A stretch of 64,000 nucleotides of DNA from Xanthostigma xanthostigma (lineage: Eukaryota > Arthropoda > Insecta > Raphidioptera > Raphidiidae). A program made the position numbers and the translations under genes. Location of the stretch: NCBI GenBank assembly GCA_963575645.1, contig OY754468.1, positions 1,302,001 through 1,366,000 of the forward strand, in the 5' to 3' direction. Below the pieces are notes generated by a model. The model was not told where the DNA came from, made no database searches, and saw only the letters and a list, made by a program, of their open reading frames with translations. Positions 11,726-23,545 of this stretch are shown here, piece by piece. The first letter of the stretch is position 1. Every line of letters starts with the position of its first letter.

Positions 11726-12438
11726 GAAAATCGGCGCGTGCACAGAAGAGATATATGCTATAACGTTGTTTTTTATACAATAATGGTAGGTATACTTTTC
11801 ATAACGGCTTATTATTCTATTTATTTTTTCAAGAAAGTTTTGTTTCTAAACTTTATAGTTTCGGAAAAATTTTGAAAACAAATTCTATTAATAAATCCAT
11901 CGCTTTATTGTCTGTTCTGTGTGGTTTATTTGTGGTTTCACCAACGTCTGCGTGCCCACAAAACTGTTGATGGAAAGTGGTCGAGTTCAACCACATTAGG
12001 ACCACTTTTTTGTGATCGGAAAGTGGTACGTGTGAGTTAAGCCTTAGAGATTCAACAATAAAGAATAGCATAACAAAGCAGAGATGGCAACTCTACGTGG
12101 TTACAAAATTAATTTAAAAAACGGTCAAGTGGATGCCTCTGAAAATTCTCGGACATTGACTGGTTCGCGCATTAACACAAGCCCGTGTGATAAAATGTCT
12201 GGCAAACGTGACGAAAATAAAAAAAAATAAAAAACAAAATTACGCAACTTCCTTGTTTCTATTATTGTCGAAATTATATAAAATTAAATGTGAAATTGGA
12301 CAGTGGGTCATTTCAGACATACCGGCGGCATTAAAGTTTTCACGTAATTTTTGAAACGGTGCCAACTGTGAAAACTATAATGTTCTAGTAACCAATTTTA
12401 AAGCAAAACATGACTGACTCGCGCGGTTTAGGGGTTAA

Positions 12439-12573
12439 CAGTGCCGTAAGTAGCCTTTTATGCGCCCGATACGCCCTTGAAAAATGTTCTAATCTTAAAA
12501 CTCGGTCCTGGTCTGGTAATGTCTGCGCCCTGGGTGTCCGGGCACCGCTGGGAAAGCCCTAATTATGGCACTA
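12439..12573. mobile_element. Small hAT-type MITE, 135 bp
   Basis: The termini CAGTGCCGTAA and TTATGGCACTA are imperfect inverted repeats. The flanking octamers GGGGTTAA (12431-12438) and GGGCTTAA (12574-12581) match at 7 of 8 positions, as expected for an old hAT target duplication. Confidence 0.55.
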
Positions 12574-12619
12574 GGGCTTAAAACTTCTACCGCACATTTA
12601 GCTGCAAATTCCGTTGCAC

Positions 12620-13005
12620 AGTTTTATTTATTTGAAGACTAGCGCTCCCCGCCCAGTTCCACCCGAGTGCAAAAGAACGAATGGGGGGGAGGTACATGAG
12701 TACGCACATTCATCTTAGTTTACCGAGATGAATGTTGTGTCCAAATTTCATGATGATCGGAGTTACAGTTCAAAGGTTTTTGTCAGACGGACAAATTTTG
12801 AGTTACATTTTGCAACATTTTTCATTGATGCTCCGCTCCTATTGGTCGTAGCGTGATATTATGTAGCCTATAGCCTTCCTCGATAAATGAGCTATCCAAC
12901 AAAAAAAAAAACATTTTTCAATTCGAACCAGTAGTTCCTGAGATTAGCGCGTTCAACCAAACAAACAAACAAACTCTTCAGCTTTATATATTAGTATAGA
13001 TTTCA
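12620..13005 (-). mobile_element. Family D SINE/RTE-like repeat, copy 1
   Basis: On the minus strand it runs from 'actaatatataaagctgaagagtttgtttg' through 'ttggatag..atttatcgaggaaggc' to 'ctaagatgaatgtgcg...gggtggaactggg'. Other copies are on the plus strand at 25325-25685 and 33570-33850. No coding capacity. Confidence 0.6.
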
Positions 13006-13039
13006 GACTCCAGAGAATCTATCATATTTGATTTTACGT

Positions 13040-13520
13040 ATTTCAGTAAAAGACTGTCTTTTACCAGCAGCCCGGCCCGGTTTCACCCGGGTGCGATAGA
13101 TATAATTCTGCTAAATGTTTTTCGTTTGCGGTCCGGCGTCTGAACTAATAGCTTTCAGCAAATTCTACGAGGTTTGCTTCTGAACTAATAGCTTTGAGCG
13201 AATCCTAACAGATGTCGCTACTCGATACTAAAACAGTTTTTTTTTTGCTTCTAAACTAATAGCTTTGAGCAAATTCTATCAGATGTCGCTACATGTTACT
13301 AAGACACGACATATATATAATTCATATATATAAGGATAGACACTCTCTCTCTCTCTCTTCGTTTCTTGCAATAAAAAAAATTAAAAACTATCCTATAGTT
13401 TAAGTTGGACTAAGCAAGACACATTTACAAAATTTCATTAAAATCGGTTCAGTTGTTTCCGAGATTAGCGCGGACATACATCGTGACACGAGATTTTTAT
13501 ATATATAAATAGATACTCAA
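13040..13520 (+). mobile_element. Family E SINE/LINE-tail repeat, copy 1
   Basis: It contains iterated 'cttctgaactaatagcttt.agc' units, 'agatgtcgctac', and a tail 'aaaatcggttcagttgtttc..gagattagcgcgg' ending in TATATATAAATAG. A shorter copy lies in NPRL3 intron 5 at 41876-42137. A (CT)n tract lies at about 13341-13358. Confidence 0.6.
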
Positions 13521-13574
13521 CAATAAAAAATAATTCATCGTACCTACATTATGCTTAGTAAGTATTCTGTTTTT

Positions 13575-14150
13575 GACGTGATAACGTCTTATAAATTGAT
13601 GAATCACCAATCTTATAAATTGATAAAACACCGGCTGCATGCACGAAAAAGTGTAACGTTCCTAACGTTCCGCCTGACCCTGTGCGTGCTTTTCTCGAAA
13701 ACGGCCCTAACGATTTGGATGAAATTTACTGAAAAGGGATTTTGGGGGGCAAGAAATCGTTTTAGCTAGGTCTCATCTCTCGAAAAAATCGTTTTCATAC
13801 AAATTTTATCATTATAAAAATCAATTTTTTGACGTATGAAAATACTTAAATATTGTAAGTAGGTTTTGGAATTTTATATAAACAACGAAACAATTGTTTT
13901 CAAAATATTATGACAGTTAATCTTTGAGACTTAAAATAAATACGAAAGAAAGAAAGTTAAAAAAAACAATTATATTATAGGTGGTGAGTAATTTTAATAA
14001 ATAAAATTAACCTAAATTTGAAGCAAAAGATGCAATATCATAGATTCGAATTATTATAATTATTATATAAATTTAGGTTATGTATTACGGAATACGTTAT
14101 CATGTAAAACTATCGTCCGTAAACCGACTTTACAGACAACCAATTTTTTT
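13575..14150 (+). repeat. Family A repeat, variant interior, copy 4
   Basis: It has the same ends as the other family A copies, but after 'tgtgcgtgcttttctcg' the interior differs ('aaaacggccctaacgatttgg'). The same variant is in NPRL3 intron 1 at 36144-36719, so two subfamilies exist. Confidence 0.75.
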
Positions 14151-14494
14151 ACGAAAGACACCTGATTTTAATCAAACGTATAACAATAAAACTTAGTCGT
14201 TATGGCATCAATTATAAATTAATCTGTTCGGACTTTACACTTCAACTCTAACAGTAACGATATATATTATATGGCACAAATATTTACTACTAAAGTACAA
14301 TTTTTGTGGAAAAACTCTTTTTTTTTTAATTTTACTGGCGCCATCCTCTCAAATATTCTTACTCAGTGAAATGTCACGGAAGTTTATTGCGGAAGTAACG
14401 CTGTCTGCCCAGGAAGCCCCATCGTTTTCATTAGTGACCCATTCGAACACATTGAAAATAATGTTTATATTAGAAAAATATTTTTTACTTACTT

Positions 14495-15420
14495 ATATAT
14501 TTTTTTTAATTTAAAACTCAATAAAGGCTTATAAAATAGTTGTTTTTTATATTTTCTATTTAATTAGCAATATATACAGGGTGTCCCATTATAAGAATGG
14601 GACATAGAACAACCACAGATTCTCCAATTCAAAATAAAACGATTAAGCGAAATATGCTTAGATAAAATGCTACTCGCTCTACCAGTGGCGTACGGCAGGA
14701 GTAAGTAATGCTTGTACCCCTTCTAAATGTTACGCCGCTGTCTAAATTTTAATTTTGACTATAATTTTAATTTTTTTGATATTTTCTAAGTCAATAATGT
14801 ACACTTGTTAGTTTGTTGTAAAGTCATTGGTTTTCGAGATATTCGCAGTTAAAGATAGATAGACATGTACTTTTTATTTGTATTATTATTAATAATATTC
14901 ATTTTTACAATTTTGTCTTAAAAAAACTGCGAATATCTCGAAAACCAATGACTTTACAACAAACTAACAAGTGTACATTACTGACTTAGATAATATCAAA
15001 AAATTAAAATTATAGTCAAAATTAAAATTTAGACTGCGGCGTAACATTTAGAAGGGGTACAAGCATTACTTACTCCTGCCGTACGCCACTGGTAGAGCGT
15101 ACTGAACTAATTTTTTTTATTGTTAGGTGCATTTTATGATATTTAACAAGTGTGCCGATTTGAGTAAAATTATACGGTGTATTAAAAAAATTATGGACAT
15201 TAATAATTTTTCAGTTTTCAACTTCAACACCCCGTATTTCGGAAACGAGTAACATTTTATCTAAGCATATTTCGCTTATAATAGTTTTATTTTGAATTGG
15301 AGAATCTGCGGTTGTTCTATGTCCCATTCTTAATGGGACACCCTGTATATTTTTTTTAATTTAAAGCTCAATAAAAGCTTATAAAATAGTCGTTTTTTTA
15401 TATTTTCTATTTAATTAGCG
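14495..15420. repeat. 75-bp direct repeats flanking foldback F
   Basis: The segment 14495-14570 ('tttttttaatttaaaactcaataaaggcttataaaatag...') is repeated almost identically at 15347-15420, on either side of a TA-flanked foldback element. A tandem duplication whose junction was used as the insertion site would explain this. Confidence 0.7.
14577..15345 (-). mobile_element. Foldback element F, copy 1
   Basis: The ends are CAGGGTGTCCCATT and AATGGGACACCCTG, flanked by TA on both sides. Most of the 769 bp is inverted repeat. A single-copy block of about 165 bp lies only in the right arm (about 15098-15255). In the copy at 42141-42904 that block is in the left arm, so the two copies lie in opposite orientations. 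Confidence 0.85.
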
Positions 15421-15454
15421 TTTAAATATTATTTTTTCAAAAATACACACTTTT

Positions 15455-15885
15455 CATATCGTTCAAGTATAAGTACACTGAAACGCAATATAGAGTACAT
15501 GAGTTTTGTCGATATGGTAGTTATGAAAATCATTAACGCATTACAGAAAATCGTTCCACTTAAAATGCATACGAGCCTCCCTATGGGTGCCCGGTCTATG
15601 CTGCATTTTATGTGGAACGATTTTCTGTAATGCATTCATGATTTCCTTAGCTAGAGCATCATATCAGCAAAGCTCATGTATTGCGTCTAAAATTCACTGT
15701 ATATGATGCTATAGCTAGGGGAATCATGGATGTATATTACAGAAAATCGTTCCACATAGACCGGGCGCTCAAAGGAGGTTCGTATATGCATTTTATGTGG
15801 AACGATTTTCTGTAATGCATTAATGATTCCCTTATAGCTATCGTATCAACAAAGCTCAAGTATTTATTGCGTCTTAAATGAAATA
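15455..15885. repeat. Compound inverted repeat around 'cagaaaatcgttccac'
   Basis: The motif CATTACAGAAAATCGTTCCAC or its inverse occurs four times (about 15538, 15610, 15734 and 15797), with 'gcatcatatcagcaaagctcatgtatt' repeated beside it. It looks like a MITE and an inverted partner, or two insertions of one family. Confidence 0.5.
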
Positions 15886-15896
15886 CATGATGACCT

Positions 15897-16255
15897 CATA
15901 TAATAATAATAATAATGCGTTTAACTTGCGTTTCTCGACTTTATGTCATAGCAGACGCCATTCGCACCATTACTATCCATCTATCACACTTCCCGTTATT
16001 TTCTGCATTTTTTCAAATTCCAGTTAATTGATAGCAATGGGCGAATGAAGGAACTTTAGGACATTGGGATAAGGTAGGCACATTTTGAGCATAGGAGTTT
16101 GACAGGCAATCGGCCATGGCCTTGAATAAGGAACCATCTCGAATTATTGAGCGAAACCATGGAAAATCTCAACAAAACGACCGGTACAGGAATTACCGTT
16201 TCTCGGTGAGAGGCAGTAGAAAAAAGTCGCCAGCCACATCCTGATGGCTTCATAA
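15897..16255 (-). mobile_element. tRNA-derived SINE body, 5'-truncated copy
   Basis: It matches the body of the SINE at 31690-32095 in reverse: the 'aaacggtaattcctgtac' and 'gatggttccttattcaaggccatggccgatt' blocks and a (TTA)n tail at 15900-15915. The tRNA-like head is absent. Confidence 0.65.
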
Positions 16256-16613
16256 TATGTCGAACGTCTATAATCTGCTATCTTCTTCGATACGGAATAT
16301 CGACTGCGACAGCGGCAGGGTTAAATCAAAGGTACACGTCATCAAATATATAGACAGATCACATTAAATAATTGTAATACGATAATTAAATATTTGTACT
16401 AAATGCCTATACACTTATATCGGTGCACAATGTCATTAGCTCAATCACTCGGACTACCAGTCATAACAGAAGACTTCCACGTGGAAGGCAAAGTACAAAA
16501 AATACACTGAAAATGAAAAATATTTACTAGAGACCGCGCTCACACTCGTCAAGCATATAAAACGACCTGCACAGTACAAACATCTACAACCTGCGTGATG
16601 CCGCACACTAAAT
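16256..16613. other. Unassigned spacer
   Basis: No gene or repeat boundary is recognised. The last 8 bases (CACTAAAT) are the left target duplication of the next element. Confidence 0.35.
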
Positions 16614-17099
16614 CAGGGCCGGATTAACCCTGTCCGGGCCCCTAGGCAATGCAATCAGGTCTTTTCAAGTTGATGAAGGGATGTGAGTAACTTCCAGATG
16701 ATCGGCTCCAGGCATCCTGTTACTTCAATGTCTTATGCGATATTGTAACAAAATGATTACTTTGACTAGATGCTGCAGCATCGACTTGCCTGACTCGTTA
16801 GCTTTATTGAAATGGTCTTAATGAATAGGTTATAGATAATTGATGATCCAGGTTTTTTGATGGGTCAGGAAAGAGAAATGAGACGTGACGTTGTTATTGT
16901 AAATTTTATCTTGTTAAATGCAATGAATTACAATAAACAACGAAAGAAAATAATATTGTTGTTGGGAAATTTCATACAAATTTTCAACTAAAATTTCGTT
17001 CAATGAAAAGTTTTTTTTTCTTGGTGCGTGCACGGGCCCCTAGTCGATGCGGGGCCCCTAGGCAGTCGCCTACTCTGCCTAATGATTAATCGGGCACTG
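16614..17099. mobile_element. Non-autonomous hAT element, 486 bp
   Basis: The ends are CAGGGCCGGATTAA and GATTAATCGGGCACTG. Flanking octamers CACTAAAT (16606-16613) and CACTAGAT (17100-17107) differ at one base. No transposase is present. Confidence 0.8.
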
Positions 17100-17613
17100 C
17101 ACTAGATCAGCACAAAACACAAATTTTAGTTCAGGTTTCGGTAATGTCGCAGTTTTCACTAGCACACTAGATCGGTCCAGCACGACTGGACAGAAATTGC
17201 AGGCGACGGACTGATGGTCGTTGCTGGCTGTATGTGCGCTACTTCGTTAAATAACACGCGTGCCTTCACGAACTGGCTATTTTTGCTCCATGCTGTGCTG
17301 GTCGCGCAGGTTTACGCTTGACGAATGCGCGCGGTATTTAACACTGCACCGGCAGATACTCAATTTTACGCAGTTTAAATATCAAAATATCGCGGGATCG
17401 CATTTCCTATTTGCGTCATAATAACGATCATTGCGTTTTTTTACGTATTTTCATTGTACTAGCAAACAATATTTCATATTGTTAAAAACAAATCAGTACA
17501 GAGAAAATATCGACTTCTATGTTCCGATTTCATATTTCAAAATAGTTTTAAATATGAATAATTTCAACGGTAGGAACATAGCTATACATAAAATATTTTT
17601 AACAAAAATAAAT

Positions 17614-18110
17614 TGAACCGACTTCAAAATATGCACTAAAAAGTAAAAAATAATAATATTAGGTATTGTTATTTTTGGAGTCGGTGTCAACCAAAATGAA
17701 ATCTATTCCGAGAACTAGAGACATGTAAGATTTAAATTGCTACTTTCGAATTCCGATGTGACACCGACTCCAAAAATAACAATAATTATTATTTTTTACT
17801 TTTTAGTGCATATTTTGAAGTCGGTTCAATTTTTTTCTGTTATTTTTTTTATTTTTATTGTTTTTATTTTGTTATTGCAATGGGTAGGCCAAGTATGCAA
17901 GCCTTTGAAATTTGAGAGTTTCCCTCGATTTCTCCGGATTCCACCATCAGATCCTGACTTGCTTCCGATGGGACCATCTCAGAAGTGCACTCTTTCGAAT
18001 AAAAAAAAAATTTGAAAATCGATCCATAATTGACGGAGAAATCGGTGAACATACATAAAAAAAAATATACAGTCGAACATAGAACCTCCTCCTTTTTTGA
18101 AGTCGGTTAA
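17614..18110. mobile_element. Foldback/TIR repeat with ACCGACTTCAAAA ends
   Basis: Outer ends: GAACCGACTTCAAAATATG at 17614 and TTTTTTGAAGTCGGTTAA at about 18093-18110. A further inverted pair around 17615-17700 and 17757-17835 shares 'gcactaaaaagtaaaaaataat'. The 'aggaggttctatgtt' text beside the right end is typical of an abundant lepidopteran repeat as I remember it. Confidence 0.6.
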
Positions 18111-18869
18111 AAATTAGCACAGATTTGCGGACATTTTACCATGGAATAGATGAAACGCATTTTCATTTAATTTTTACTGCCATCTGTTAGCGATTTGACA
18201 AACTCTTTTATACTAGTACCGTGGTCACGCTTTATCCATTACCGTGTCCAAAGAAGTTTCACTTCAAATTGTCAGTTTTTTTACAGACACGAAGAGCCAA
18301 CATTACCAATTATTAATCTTAATTTCTTATTTTTTAATCGACTTAAAAAAAACAGGTGATTCTCTATTCGACTGTCATTTGTTTTTATCAAAAAATTGCA
18401 AATCCAATAGACACTATAGTTTTCAGATTAGAACCTGAAAATTGAGAGCTTGCATTGAAGATACCATGAAAAATTCCAATGATGTAAAAAAAAACCGCTA
18501 CCAAGTTTTTCCCATAATCCGACGATTCGCGTTAAAATTTAAATTATGCAGTTTGAACTCAAAGCAAATTCTACATAATACTTTAATAAAAAAAATGTCA
18601 AGTCATTTTAACCTCGTAAAATAAACAAAATGTATGTCTAATGTGTTTATAAATATTGTTTTGATTAGCCAGCTAATTGGCAAATAATGCAATTTTATAA
18701 AAAAAAAAACAGCAGACACGCTAACCCATTCGCATAATGACGCATATAATTTTAAAATGAAACAGATACAATGATACACGAAAATCATCAAGTGTTTCTG
18801 TTTATAGATTAAACTAGTTGAGTCAACTAGTTCATCTATCGTTAACAAATCGCAAAGAACGCCTTCAAC
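18111..18869. other. AT-rich spacer
   Basis: No supportable gene or repeat. It is followed by the octamer TAATAGAT (18870-18877), the left target duplication of the large hAT. Confidence 0.4.
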
Positions 18870-19000
18870 TAATAGATCAGTGATTCCCAAAGTGGTCTAT
18901 ATCGACCCCCAGGACAACTTGCAAGGGGTTCATGTCAGCGGGAAAAAAAATTGGGGGTCCATGAAATGAAAATGGGGGTCAACGATAGTGAATCTCCTAA

Positions 19001-19668
19001 CAAAAAAAAAAAAATAATGGTTGTCTGTAAAGTCGGTTTACGGACGATAGTTTTACGTGATAACGTATTCCGTAATACATAACCTAAACCTCCCAAAATT
19101 TGGTTTCAATCCGCTTATCCTTGGTGTCGGAATGATAAGAAATGTCAAAAGTGACGTTTGCAACTTACAAAGTATTATGTTCTAATAATAATTAGTTATT
19201 CCAATAGTTAACTTAGAAGGCTTTGCATTTCACAATATACTAATGTCAAAAAATTGAATTAAACATTAGAAATGCAGCTGTTTTCATGTTAAGACAAGAC
19301 ATACGTTTGCTTCTAATTTCCATGTACGGCAAACAAAGACAACCGACCGCGTCGCGCCATGCATTAGACAACATTCCATTTATACAGCTATTTTTCTATA
19401 TAAATTTGTATAAAATATTTTTCTATATAAATTTGTGTAAAAAAACTGTTTAGGCAAATTCTGTTATACGAAATCTATGTAAAATGTTCTCCTCTTTCGT
19501 TTAAGACTGGTTTCAAACCGATCTGATTTAAATTGAGCGAGAAATTAGCAAAAAGCACGCACAGGGTCAGGCGGAACGTTACGTTACACTTTTTCGAACA
19601 TGCAGCCGGTGTTTTATCAATTTATAATATTGGTGATTCATCAATTTATAAGACGTTATCACGTCAAA
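19001..19668 (-). repeat. Family A repeat, long form, copy 5 (minus)
   Basis: Reverse-oriented full copy: it reads TGGTTGTCTGTAAAGTCGG at the left and GACGTTATCACGTC at the right, preceded by an A run. It lies about 125 bp inside the left end of the 6.1-kb hAT. Confidence 0.75.
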
Positions 19669-19689
19669 AGAAACGTTAACCGAAGAGAT

Positions 19690-20540
19690 TTAAATCTTAA
19701 ATCTAACTAAATTGATGCCAAATGTTGAAAATTTATTATTATAATAATAATAATAATAAATTTTATTAATCCAATAGTACATACTAGATGTGGACAGGTC
19801 ATACAAAAAACAACAATTAATTAATACAGTAAGGACATTCTTCCAGAAGATAATTTTTAAAAATGTTATTGAAGTTTTTATTCCCAAATTTGGCTTTGAT
19901 GTGATCAGGCAACCCATTATAGATGTTTACAGCAGCATAACGCAAATTTTGCTTATATTTTGAGAGGCGATGAACCGGGACCTCAAGATCTTTTCGTCTA
20001 GTATCATAAGAATGTGAAAAAGTATTAGAAAATAAGTCAGGATTGTTTTTTAAAAGCATTATACTTTTGTACATATAAAGTGCTGGAACAGTCAGTAGTC
20101 TATTAATTTTAAATGTGCTACGACACGATTCATTGTATTTAAGGTGGTAAATGATTCTGATAATTTTTTTTTGAAACACAAAAGTTATGTGCCCCAGTTG
20201 ATCGCCCCCAAAAGGCAATACCATACGATAATAGCGAATAAACGTATCCATAATATGCAGCTAAGCATACAGATTTTTCACAGATGGTACGAAGTCTGTA
20301 GAATAAGTAAGTCATTTTTGATAATTTACTACATATAATATCAATATGACTTTCCCATGTAAGAGAAGAATCAATGCTTAGACCTAAAAATTTGAAATTA
20401 GAAGTTATTGGTATTGTATTAGAGCCAACATCAATAACAGGTATTAAAGCATCAGGTTCATCCCTCACACTAAAAGCATTTATTTTTTGCTTAGTTATTT
20501 TATGTAACAGAAAGTAAATTTTAATTTGATTCGTTTAAGA
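19690..20540 (-). mobile_element. Jockey-type LINE, 3' part
   Basis: Two overlapping minus-strand frames (20468-20139 and 20251-19817) encode the C-terminal part of a non-LTR reverse-transcriptase protein. Features are the segment NFKFLGLSIDSSLTWESHI, then a YGYVYSLLSYGIAFWG stretch, and finally ...YDTRRK...NGLPDHIK. These are standard thumb and post-RT landmarks of jockey/CR1-like elements. A frameshift separates the frames at about 20140-20250. The 3' side ends in an (AAT)n microsatellite (about 19738-19760). The 5' two thirds, with the endonuclease and catalytic FADD-type box, are missing. Confidence 0.8.
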
Positions 20541-21205
20541 GCCCGTTTGCCGATCACAGAGGGGAAGCTGTATTTTGCGGCGTGTGGTGAGGAAACATTT
20601 TGAAACATTCCATTCATAATAGCACAACTAATTATTGTGGTCTATGAGAATTGAATGCTCTCTCTCTATCTTTCACACATGTGAGAAGGATTGACAAAGA
20701 GAACCGAATTATTATATGCCTCGTTATAGTGATATACATACTATTACATGTGTTAGTATACTAACACAGACACGTATAGACTGCAGATATCAAATAGGGA
20801 TGTGCTATATTCATTTTATATCCAGAATTACAAAACTTTACAACATATAATTTATCTGCAAAGAAATAGTTTACAAAAAATAGAATTATGTTAAATGTCA
20901 CAAAAATATGGAAAAAAAATGTATTGTATATTCATAATAATAACTATAATACAGTACTGTTTGTTACAATTAGGGTTGCCACCTTTTTTTCGAAAAAAAA
21001 AGTATTTTTTTAAAGTTGCAAAAATATAGGACTTTCATTATTTGTTTTATATATTATTTATTTAATTATTTAATTTATGACTGAGTTTCTTTACTCCACA
21101 GTGACACAACTATTAGCCAACTTATGAGCTAACGAATGAGCTATGGAATCTAATACAGTTGCATAAATAAAAATTTGAAAAGTAGTTTGAACCTGCAGGC
21201 CATCC
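20541..21205. other. Unassigned interior of the large hAT
   Basis: AT-rich sequence with a CT/GA-rich patch at about 20655-20700. No gene is seen. Confidence 0.35.
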
Positions 21206-21299
21206 CTGTAACTTCCCGCTATTTTCGAGTTCAAAACGCTCAAAAATATATAAAATATAGCAAGAAGTTTATTTTTTAGCTCTTCGAGCCCAAAAAAAA

Positions 21300-21870
21300 A
21301 AACACTTTGTTACGAAATTTTCGTTCACGATATCTCATGAACAAATGAACCGATTTTGATGCGATTTGCGGTAGTCGACGCAATTTTTTAACGTAAAAAA
21401 GTAATTTATTACAGAAAAATCGATCTCATAGGAATTTTACGAGCAATTTAAAAAAAACACTTTTTTACAAATTTTTCGTTCATGATATCTCGTGAACAAA
21501 TGAGCCGATTTTGATGCGGTTTGCGGCGATCGACGCAGTTTTTTTAACCTAAGAAAGTAAATTATTACAAAAAAAACGAATTGATAAGAATTTCACGAGT
21601 AATTATAAAAAATTACTTTTTTCCTAATTTTTCGTTCACGTTATCTCATGAACAAATGAACCAATTTTGATATGGTTTGCGGCGATCGACGCAGTTTTTT
21701 TAGCTTAAGAAAGTAATTTATTACAAAAAAATCGATCTGATAACAATTTTAAGAGTCATTTTAAAAAACACTTTTTTACGATTTTTTCGTTCACGGTATC
21801 TCGTGAACAAATGAACCGATTTTGATGCGGTTTGCGGAAATCGACGCAGTTTGTTAAGGAGAAGAGCTGA
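21300..21870. repeat. 155-bp tandem repeat, about 3.7 copies
   Basis: 'tttttcgttca(c/t)g.tatctc.tgaacaaatga.cc.attttgat' begins near 21321, 21476, 21632 and 21787, giving periods of 155-156 bp. Each unit includes 'cg.tcgacgcagtttttt' and an 'aagaaagtaa.ttattaca' block. Units are diverged, so the array is not young. Confidence 0.8.
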
Positions 21871-22082
21871 TTAGATTTTGGAATTAATCGGTTTAGTAGT
21901 TTAGAAAATATTTTACAAAAACAAATTTTAAAAAATTTTTGAAACTTGTTTTTTTAAGATTTCTCAAAAATTTTTGGGCCGTATCATTTCAAATTTTCAG
22001 GAAGTCTAAGTTCACCAAGTTCACGTCAGATCCCGCAAACCGCGTTTCAGTCGGACACTCCATTCAAAAGATATAAAAGGTT

Positions 22083-22116
<34 letters not shown>

Positions 22117-22122
22117 TACAGC
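22083..22122. repeat. (CATA)n/(CA)n microsatellite
   Basis: CATACATACATA followed by an uninterrupted CACA run. Confidence 0.9.
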
Positions 22123-22276
22123 CCTGAGGACATCATCGCCAAAATAGTTTCAATAGCTTCCTAGGACCTCAAAACGTCGATATCTGGCGAAAACTCGATT
22201 TTCAAAAATCGGGGTGAAACCAATAACTTCCCGATTTTTGAAAAAAAAAATTTTTTTTTTTTTTTTAAGCGGGAAG

Positions 22277-23300
22277 TTAATAATAAATCAGTTAATTTAC
22301 TAGAAATCAATTAAAAAAATGAATGCACACTTTTTATTTTTTTGGTTTTTTAATTCTGAATTTTTATTATGTACATAATTTTCTTACAATTCATTCTTAT
22401 TTTATTATGTCCACTCATGCGCCTAGGCACAGGTTTTTTGACATTAGCGCGTTATAACTTTAAAAATATTAATTTTAGAAAAAAGTTTGAATTAAAAGCT
22501 GTAGAAAATTTGTAGATTTAAAACTTAAGTCATTAGCATTTTATTGTTTAAACAATTATTAGAAGAGATATGGATCCAAAAGTCAATAAACAAATCGTAA
22601 TAGTTGAATAAGTCGTAAACGGTAAGTGATACAAAAAAAAAGTATTGAACAAAAAAGATAGTAAATTTATTTATCTACAATAAAGGTTATTACCTTTTTT
22701 CGCCTCAAGTGCACGGTTAGGGAGATATAGGCTGAAACGGTTTTTGTCAAAATGGCGGCACTTCCGCCCTCCTAATTTGTAAGGATTTTGTGCATTTAGG
22801 GTCAGTACGTGATACTGAACCTATTTAAGAAAACAAAAAAAAGTTGTAGGATAATGCAGAAAAAAATTCTCTATTACCTGTACTAGTGCCATAGTAATTA
22901 AAACAGTTTTATTATTTACATCATTTTAATTCAAAATTCTTATTTTGTCATTAATTCTGAATTTTTATTATGTAGGTACATAATTTTATTTGAATTCATA
23001 TTTATTTTATTATCTCTTCATAATTAAAATTCTCAATATATTCTATGTGTATAGATATAAAATTAATCTCTTCCATTTTAATTATGCTGTGACAAATTTT
23101 TTTTTCTGTTTTGACTTTTCAGATAATTTTTCTTCTACTATTAAATACAATAACTTCCTATTGGAAGTTAAATATCAATATAAATCAATAAAATAAGTAT
23201 TATAGATAAAATATTTACCTATTATACTTGGCAATGTTACATTTTTTCTTACGTTCTGTTGACAAAGGTAATCTTGTTTATTTTCCACGGCGATAATCCA
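22277..23300. other. AT-rich interior of the large hAT
   Basis: The phrase 'ttctgaatttttattatgta' occurs twice (about 22354 and 22955), suggesting duplicated or repeated DNA. No gene is recognised. Confidence 0.35.
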
Positions 23301-23545
23301 TGTTGAAACGCTGGACTTCTGTTGGTACAAATCTGGAAATGAAGTCACTGTGGGCTCGCCTGCTAGCTCACAAAATTACAATAAGAACAGGGGCTATTGT
23401 TCTTTCAAGGTCATCTGCTGGCTCTGAGCAAGAACCAATCTAGAAACGGTATCTTGTAACGTGGGCGACATGAACAAAGGCCCACAAACAAACATTATGA
23501 CATAGTGTGTGTTTGTAAAGATGTCTCGTGTGATGGCAAGGTGAC
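23301..23545 (+). repeat. Family B MITE fragment
   Basis: It shares 'gggctcgcctgctagctcacaa', 'gagcaagaaccaatc' and 'gtatcttgtaacgtgggcgac' with the full copy at 29647-30072. Both termini are missing. Confidence 0.6.

Larger units (their letters stand above)
21206..22276. mobile_element. TIR element carrying a tandem array and a CA microsatellite
   Basis: The left end TAACTTCCCGCT (about 21209) is mirrored by AGCGGGAAGTTAA near 22268. Between them lie a 155-bp tandem array (21300-21870) and a (CA)n tract, followed by 'agccctgaggacatcatcgcc'. No protein is encoded. The superfamily is unknown; the array near one end resembles subterminal arrays seen in several DNA transposon groups. Confidence 0.5.
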
